Part shown: piece after piece, positions 8,301-12,520 of the stretch | How positions within the stretch are numbered: the first letter of the stretch is position 1 | How the letters are laid out: every line of letters begins with the position of its first letter | From: Linderina pennispora | Taxonomy: Eukaryota > Kickxellomycota > Kickxellomycetes > Kickxellales > Kickxellaceae | Reading direction: 5' to 3' | NCBI RefSeq assembly: GCF_002104995.1 | Contig: NW_024468467.1 | Span: forward strand, 1 to 12,520 | DNA: 12,520 nucleotides | Translations under genes and position numbers: made by a program | The notes under the pieces: model-generated | What the model was told of the DNA's origin: nothing | The model's database searches: none | Seen by the model: the letters and a program-made list of their open reading frames with translations, nothing else

Positions 8301-10141
8301 GTGGCGCTGGCGACGGTCGCGCAGGCGGCGCTGGCGGCGGGTCTCGGTTTCAAGCAGTGTGGGAAGCACGGCCTTGTCGGGAGCAACCGCACGGCCAGTC
8401 ATGTCGGTGACCAGCCCGTCCGAGGGCGGCTGTCTGGCGCGACGGCGCTGCATGGCCGAGGTGCCCGGCGGGTACGAGCTGAACTGGTACTGGTCGCCGA
8501 TGCAGCCCGAGACGACAGTCATGCGGTTTTGCGTCAATGTGCCGGTTTTGTCGGAGCAGATGGTGGTGGCATTGCCCATGGTCTCGCAGGAGGCAAGCAC
8601 GCGCACCAGGCAGTTGTCCTTGAGCATGCGGGTGGTCGCCACAGCCAGCGATAGCGTCACGGCCAGCGGCAGGCCCTCGGGCACCGCCACCACGATGATG
8701 GTGACGGCAGTAATGACGATGCGCACAACGTTGTCGACGACCTTGGTGGCCTCATGCGACACCTCATGGCGACCGAACTGCACAAAGTACTTGATGATAA
8801 GCACGATGAACATCAGCAGACCGGCGGCGCCGCCCAGCTTGGCAATGAGCTCGGCCAGATCGTTGAGCTTGGCCTGCAACGGCGTGGGCTCGTTCTCCTT
8901 GCGCAGCGACATCAGCGTGCGGCCGTAGAATGACTTTTCGCCCACCCCCACAATCACGCAGCGCCCGACGCCCTCCAGCACGCGGCTGCCCGAGATCAAA
9001 AACGGGTCGGCGTTCTTGCTGGACGCCTTGGGCTTTGGCTTCTCGGGGGCAGGCGCACCGCTGGCGACCGTGGCCTTGTGGGTCAGGTCGTTTTCGCCAT
9101 CGGTCGACTCGTCGGCATCTACGCCCGACTGGCCCTCGGTCTCGATCTCCATGCTCTCGCCCTTGCTGCGCAGGGCTGCCGACCGCTGGTCGCGGCGCTT
9201 GGCGCGCAGCTCCGTCCGCCTTCTCTGGCGCTCCTTGCGCCTATCGGCGTTGGCCTGGTCGGCCTCCTCCAGACAGCGCTTCCTTAGCGCATCGCTCTCG
9301 CCCGTGACTGAGCTCTCGTCGCACTTGAGATTGGATGCCGATACGACGACTCCGTCGGCGCACAGAATGTCTCCGGGCTCAATGTGCAGAATGTCGCCGA
9401 CCATGATGCAGTTGGTCGAGACCAGGCGCTCCTGTGCGCCGCGTGTCACCCGCACCCGCCGGTCGTTCTTTTTGGCGTTGAGGCGGCGGAACTGCTTTCT
9501 CCTTCTGGAAGTCGTTTATCGACGCCACCAGTGTCACCACCGAAATCGCCACAATAATTGCAAACCCCTCAACCCAGTGCACGTCTTCCGCTGTCCTCCG
9601 GGTCCGGGTTCGGTCTGACGTCTTGGTAGATGCCGATGCCCAGGGACACGATCGCCGCGACCACCAGAAGAATCAGCATTTTGTCGTGCAGCGCATCCCA
9701 CACCAGGCCCAGGAACGACCGCGACTTGACCGGCGGCAGAATGTTGACCCGAATTTCGCCACTCGCTCATAGTACAATTTCATGTCGCTTTCGAATTCGC
9801 CCAGCCACGTCAGTGACTCGTCGTCTGCTCCCGCGCCAGCTCGTTGGCAATTTCCGCCGCCCGCGTTGGCGTCTTTTCCAGTGCGCTGAGTGACTCGCCG
9901 GGGCGCAACGGGACGATGCCGGTTTCAGAGTCGACGTTGAGCTGCTGCAGGAGCGCTGCGGTGCCGCCCAGTTTCCGGAACCCTCCAGGTCCTTGTCCGC
10001 TACCAGCTCGGCCAGCCGGTCGGGGCTTAGGCTGCCGTCAACGTCCACTGAGTGCCCGTCGCTTGTGCTGATTTTATCGCTGCTTTGTGACGGAGTTGCA
10101 GCGACCGACTCCGTGACTGCTGGTTTTCCATTTGCGCTCAT
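5390..10141 (-). CDS. PMC1: Type IIB P-type Ca2+-transporting ATPase (PMC1/PMCA family), with frame breaks
   Basis: This calcium pump is probably vacuolar or plasma-membrane. It spans about 1583 residues against ~1170-1220 for yeast PMC1 or PMCA. Seen in order: LGG...LLQQLNVD N-terminus; TM1-2 (~150-205); actuator TGES (~279); TM3-4 with VVAVPEGLPLAVTLSLAVA (~472-500); phosphorylation loop DKTGTLTQN (Asp ~530); KGAPEMVLENC (~809); MVTGDN (~1049); TGDGTNDGPALK (~1124); TM5-10, with LLWINLIMDTFAALALATDP in TM6, diagnostic of type IIB. Catalytic residues are intact. Three long disordered insertions and a ~190-residue tail explain the extra length. The gene reads through seven single-base breaks: missing bases near 9981, 9829, 9749, 6616 and 6592, and extra ones near 9588 and 9496. 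Residues between 9455 and 6620, and again to 5393, are clean. The start ATG (10141-10139) is preceded by an overlapping uORF. Whether it is vacuolar or plasma-membrane cannot be told. Confidence 0.93.
5681..5704 (-). repeat. Two tandem 12-bp units in the ATPase tail
   Basis: The unit GCGGCCTGGGGT (plus strand) occurs twice in a row and then begins again as GCGGGC. On the coding strand it encodes the ARTPGRTPGRSR stretch of the cytosolic tail, so it is an in-frame duplication of four residues. Confidence 0.75.
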
Positions 10142-10212
10142 AGCTTGTGTTTATCAGCTATTTGATTGGTAGTTGTCGATCCTTTTAGTGTGCGCTTTGG
10201 TTCCTGCTGCAT
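10138..10212 (-). promoter_or_regulatory. uORF of 24 residues whose stop overlaps the ATPase start (ATGA)
   Basis: In the ATPase leader an upstream ATG at 10212-10210 opens a frame of 24 codons plus TGA at 10140-10138. The TGA shares two bases with the main ATG (10141-10139), giving the sequence ATGA, a known termination-reinitiation arrangement. No other stop interrupts the frame. It could lower or condition pump translation. The effect is inference; the overlap is directly seen. Confidence 0.5.
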
Positions 10213-10266
10213 GACTTTTTTTTTCCGTGCTGTTTGCTAGTGCCACAAGGCCGAGTCACTACTTAC
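10207..10266 (-). other. Candidate 60-nt 5'UTR intron of the ATPase gene
   Basis: On the minus strand a strong donor GTAAGT (10266-10261) and an acceptor ending ATGCAG (10207) bound 60 nt, a normal fungal intron size. Splicing would remove the ATG of the uORF. An ACTAGC element about 25 nt before the acceptor might serve as a weak branch site. A CAG three bases further on is an alternative acceptor. Transcript data would be needed to confirm it. Confidence 0.35.
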
Positions 10267-10269
10267 ATG

Positions 10270-11520
10270 TATCAAAAGGAAAAAGGGGGAGCCGGACTAC
10301 TAGCAGATGCTAAAGTAAGCGGTTTCCAGCAGTCTGGATAGCTTATAGATAGAAGAACGGGGCGTGTATGTGTAGCGCTTAAAAGTGCAGGGAATCGATT
10401 AACAAATGCACGACGCTTGCTGGTACAGTAGACGTATTTGATAACACAGCAAGTATATAAAAAATAGGAGGGATTAAAAAGGCAAAAAGGTAAGAGTTAA
10501 ATACAAAAACGGGTGCTTGGCAGGACAAAGAGGCAGTAGTAGTGCTATGGCGATTTAAATAATCTCATCATCCCGGACGCCCAGGAAAAAAAGACCGCCT
10601 GGCTGCCAGAGGCGGTTGGCCGCTAGCAAAGCCAACTTGAGGGTACATCCAAAACAACCAGTGAGAAAACGAGGAGCCAAAATGAGCAGAAGAAAGGAAC
10701 GATCTAGTCCCGAACCTTCTACCAAAGAAGTTCTCCTCAGAAACAGGTACCATCAAACGCCGCTAATGTTGACACAAGCGAGCCCGCTAATCACATACTG
10801 GAGCTCTGGAATGTGATCTTGCCCCAACAGCATAGTTCTCAACTCATGTGGGCAAAAGAGAAATTAAAAGAACCTCGCCAGCCAAAGAGAAGCTGGCATA
10901 CTTGTCACTGTGACTCCCCCGATGTTCCCAGTCTTCCAGCACAGGCTGCGCATATATTATGAGGGCCGAGAGGCACCATAGGTTACCAGAACGTTTTCCA
11001 ACATCGCTTTCCACACACCTGAAACAAGGGGCCGATGCACGCAAAAACACGCAGAGGAACACGCGACGTCCAGGGAGCCTTCTTTGACAAGCGCGAATGT
11101 TCCACGAACAGAGGATCGTCCGCAGAGAACCATGAAGGGCGTGCGGTTGAATAGAACATAGCTGGCGTGAGTAGGCGGATGTGTCCTCAGTTGACATGTG
11201 TTGCAATTGACGCGATTGTTGGGGTTGGCCAATGCAAGGGTGCAGTGATCAGATCTCGGAATTTGGATTTTATCACCGAGGGAAAACCAATATCCGTTCC
11301 ATGCGCTTAGGCTTTTTGCGGGGTATCTAGCTGGTCCCGAGCCCCGATATATGCATTGCTAGCCGATGATGCAATAGTAGAAGCAGCGCTTATGCTAACA
11401 CTGATAAGTAGGACGCTGGTGGTGCTGATGTCAGCGCCTGATACCACTACTGCCACGTTCTAGATGGTCATATAGCCAAATACTCGTTACACACGAGTGC
11501 GAGGAGAGCTGCGGCCACAG
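10270..11520. other. Intergenic region with a GC hairpin but no convincing gene
   Basis: This holds the upstream part of the ATPase promoter and the far upstream region of the methyltransferase. On the minus strand 10555-10752 is an open frame of about 65 codons without an ATG, ending LKLALLAANRLW and then FFLGVRDDEII; it could be a last exon or chance. The same stretch is also open on the plus strand. Minus-strand frames at 10844-11232 overlap each other and show no motif. A hairpin followed by a T7 run lies at 10586-10616. Confidence 0.3.
10586..10616 (-). terminator. GC hairpin followed by T7 on the minus strand
   Basis: ACCGCCT (10594-10600) and AGGCGGT (10610-10616) form a 7-bp stem around a 9-base loop that can itself pair partly (GGC/GCC). 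On the minus strand the hairpin is followed after one base by seven T (10592-10586). T7 could stop RNA polymerase III. A weak B-box-like GGTTCGGGACT lies at 10716-10706 on the same strand. No known ncRNA was recognised, so this may be chance. Confidence 0.25.
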
Positions 11521-11523
11521 CAC

Positions 11524-11530
11524 TATAAAG
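11524..11530 (+). promoter_or_regulatory. TATA box and CT-rich core promoter of the methyltransferase
   Basis: TATAAAG lies 89 bp before the ATG and is followed by a pyrimidine-rich stretch (about 11545-11600) and an A-rich start context (CAAACAATG). This is a typical fungal arrangement, giving an expected leader of roughly 50-60 nt. Confidence 0.6.
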
Positions 11531-11612
11531 GGTCTCAGGAATCGCCCTCTTTGCTCCAGCCCAGCACTCATCTTTGCTTTCCCACTACCATCCATCTCCG
11601 AGAATTCAAACA

Positions 11613-12458
11613 ATGTCTGCTTTTGCCACCAAAGGATTCAACGCCAACCGCTACCTGAGCCTTCGCCCGACGTACAACAGCAATCTATTGCCTGGCTGAA
11701 AACTACCACGCGGGCCAAGGCCAGGGCGGCCGAATTGCCTGCGGCCAGGAATCTTCACCACCGATCTGGCGCGCGAATTCGACAGCGTCATTGGCGTCGA
11801 TCTGTCCCCGAGCATGATTGCGTCGGCCCAGGAGAGCGCTCACGCGCGCGACATCACCAATGTCGAGTACAAGGTCGGCACCGGTGAATCGCTCCCGATC
11901 GAGAGCAACTCAGTCACCTGCTAACGGTCATGGAGGGCGTGCACTGGTTCAAATTCGACACATTCCTGGACGAGGCTCTGCGTGTGCTGAAGCCCGGCGG
12001 CACCATGGCCCTGGTCGGGTACAAATACCCAGAGGTGGTTGGCGACACGACGCGCAGTTTCGTCAACAGGCTGGCGTTCGACGAGCAGTATCTGCTAAAG
12101 TACTGGGACGATGGATATAAGCTTGTCGAGGGCGGGTACCAGCCTCTGGTTGCGCCTGTCATGGCCTCTGCATTTGAAAATGTCCGGTATGTTGGATACC
12201 CAGAGGTCTGGAAGCAGCGCATCCCGGAGATCGAGGTACTGCCAGAAGCGTGGATTGACCAGCGCCAGTCCACATTGGAGGAGCTCGCCGGCTACTTCAA
12301 AACATGGTCGGTACAAGGCATGGATGACGATCACCGGGCGAGCCAGATGTCGTCGACAAGTACTTTGAACAGCACATGGAATCATGAACAAGACCCTGAC
12401 CGACACCGTCGCCATCGACTACCCGCAGTTTGCGATCGTTGCACGCAAACCGCTTTAG
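11613..12458 (+). CDS. Class I SAM-dependent methyltransferase, TMT1/CRG1-like, with frame breaks
   Basis: This is a small-molecule methyltransferase of about 285 residues, the usual family size, and probably cytosolic. The start MSAFATKGFNANRYLSLRPT matches the F...F....Y...RP(T/S)Y opening of trans-aconitate methyltransferase and cantharidin-resistance proteins. It continues CGPGIFTTDLAREFDSVIGV (motif I and the acidic end of strand 2), LSPSMIASAQ, VEYKVGTGESLPI (motif II region), LLTVMEGVHWFKFDTFLDEA, LRVLKPGGTMALVGY and a C-terminus FAIVARKPL before TAG. At least seven breaks, mostly single missing bases, are needed: near 11690, 11703, 11744, 11916, 12311, and three between 12325 and 12390. 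Motif I appears to lack the usual D-x-G ahead of CGPG. The promoter looks intact, so this is more likely a sequence-error-damaged gene than a pseudogene. The substrate cannot be told from sequence. Confidence 0.82.
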
Positions 12459-12520
12459 ACAAAAAAAGAGGAACCCTAGATTTCTATTGCAATAGTATTA
12501 CAGATCAAACTAGACAAATG

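Noticed and set aside
7885-8928. 347-codon plus-strand ORF
   Set aside because: It is antisense to the ATPase, whose catalytic motifs lie on the other strand. Long antisense frames are expected in GC-rich coding sequence.
9534-9770. 78-codon minus-strand ORF
   Set aside because: It is the wrong frame of the ATPase N-terminus created by missing bases. The correct frame gives TM1 and the INDFQKEK region.
10844-11232. Two overlapping minus-strand ORFs of about 90-120 codons
   Set aside because: They overlap in different frames, lack a family signature, and one has no ATG near its 5' end. They remain possible but unsupported.
1-12520. Mobile element, CRISPR array or biosynthetic cluster
   Set aside because: No transposase or reverse-transcriptase motif, no terminal repeats, no spaced direct repeats, and neighbouring genes of unrelated function.

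Overview
The window looks like nuclear DNA from an early-diverging fungus. The evidence is an ADE2-type purine gene start, a multi-TM protein with a C-terminal RGS box, a very large type IIB (PMC1/PMCA-like) calcium ATPase, a fungal SAM methyltransferase of the TMT1/CRG1 kind, an intronless elongator tRNA-Met, CT-rich promoters, AATAAA signals and GC-rich codon use in the housekeeping-like genes. Multi-TM RGS proteins of this build, alongside GC-rich housekeeping genes, suggest Kickxellomycotina (Coemansia-like). That placement is inference from impression, not a search.

Layout: the 5' end of ADE2 leaves on the minus strand (1-180). It shares a ~300 bp divergent intergenic region with a plus-strand membrane-RGS gene (481-2691). 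An elongator tRNA-Met(CAT) lies at 2909-2981. From 2982 to 5368 the sequence is mostly gene-poor, with three weak small-ORF candidates: a Cys-rich ORF at 3293-3424, an orphan ORF at 3421-3705 and a Cys-pair micro-ORF at 4210-4345. The calcium ATPase occupies 5390-10141 on the minus strand. Its leader contains a uORF whose stop overlaps the main start and a candidate 5'UTR intron that would remove the uORF start. From 10270 to 11520 no gene is convincing, although a GC hairpin followed by a T-run is present on the minus strand. A TATA-driven methyltransferase (11613-12458) closes the window.

Every long gene is interrupted by single-base frame breaks, mostly in homopolymers. ADE2 and the methyltransferase read as having missing bases, the ATPase as having both kinds, and the RGS gene as having nine extra bases in a row plus one in-frame stop. 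The simplest reading is an indel-rich draft sequence, possibly combined with real decay of the RGS gene. Functionally the window joins unrelated jobs (purine synthesis, G-protein signalling, calcium sequestration, small-molecule methylation), so no cluster or operon is implied. I found no mobile element, CRISPR array or obvious novel multi-gene system. The most distinctive biology is the leader of the calcium pump, the three large disordered insertions in that pump, and an RGS box split by a long Ser/Thr-rich insert.
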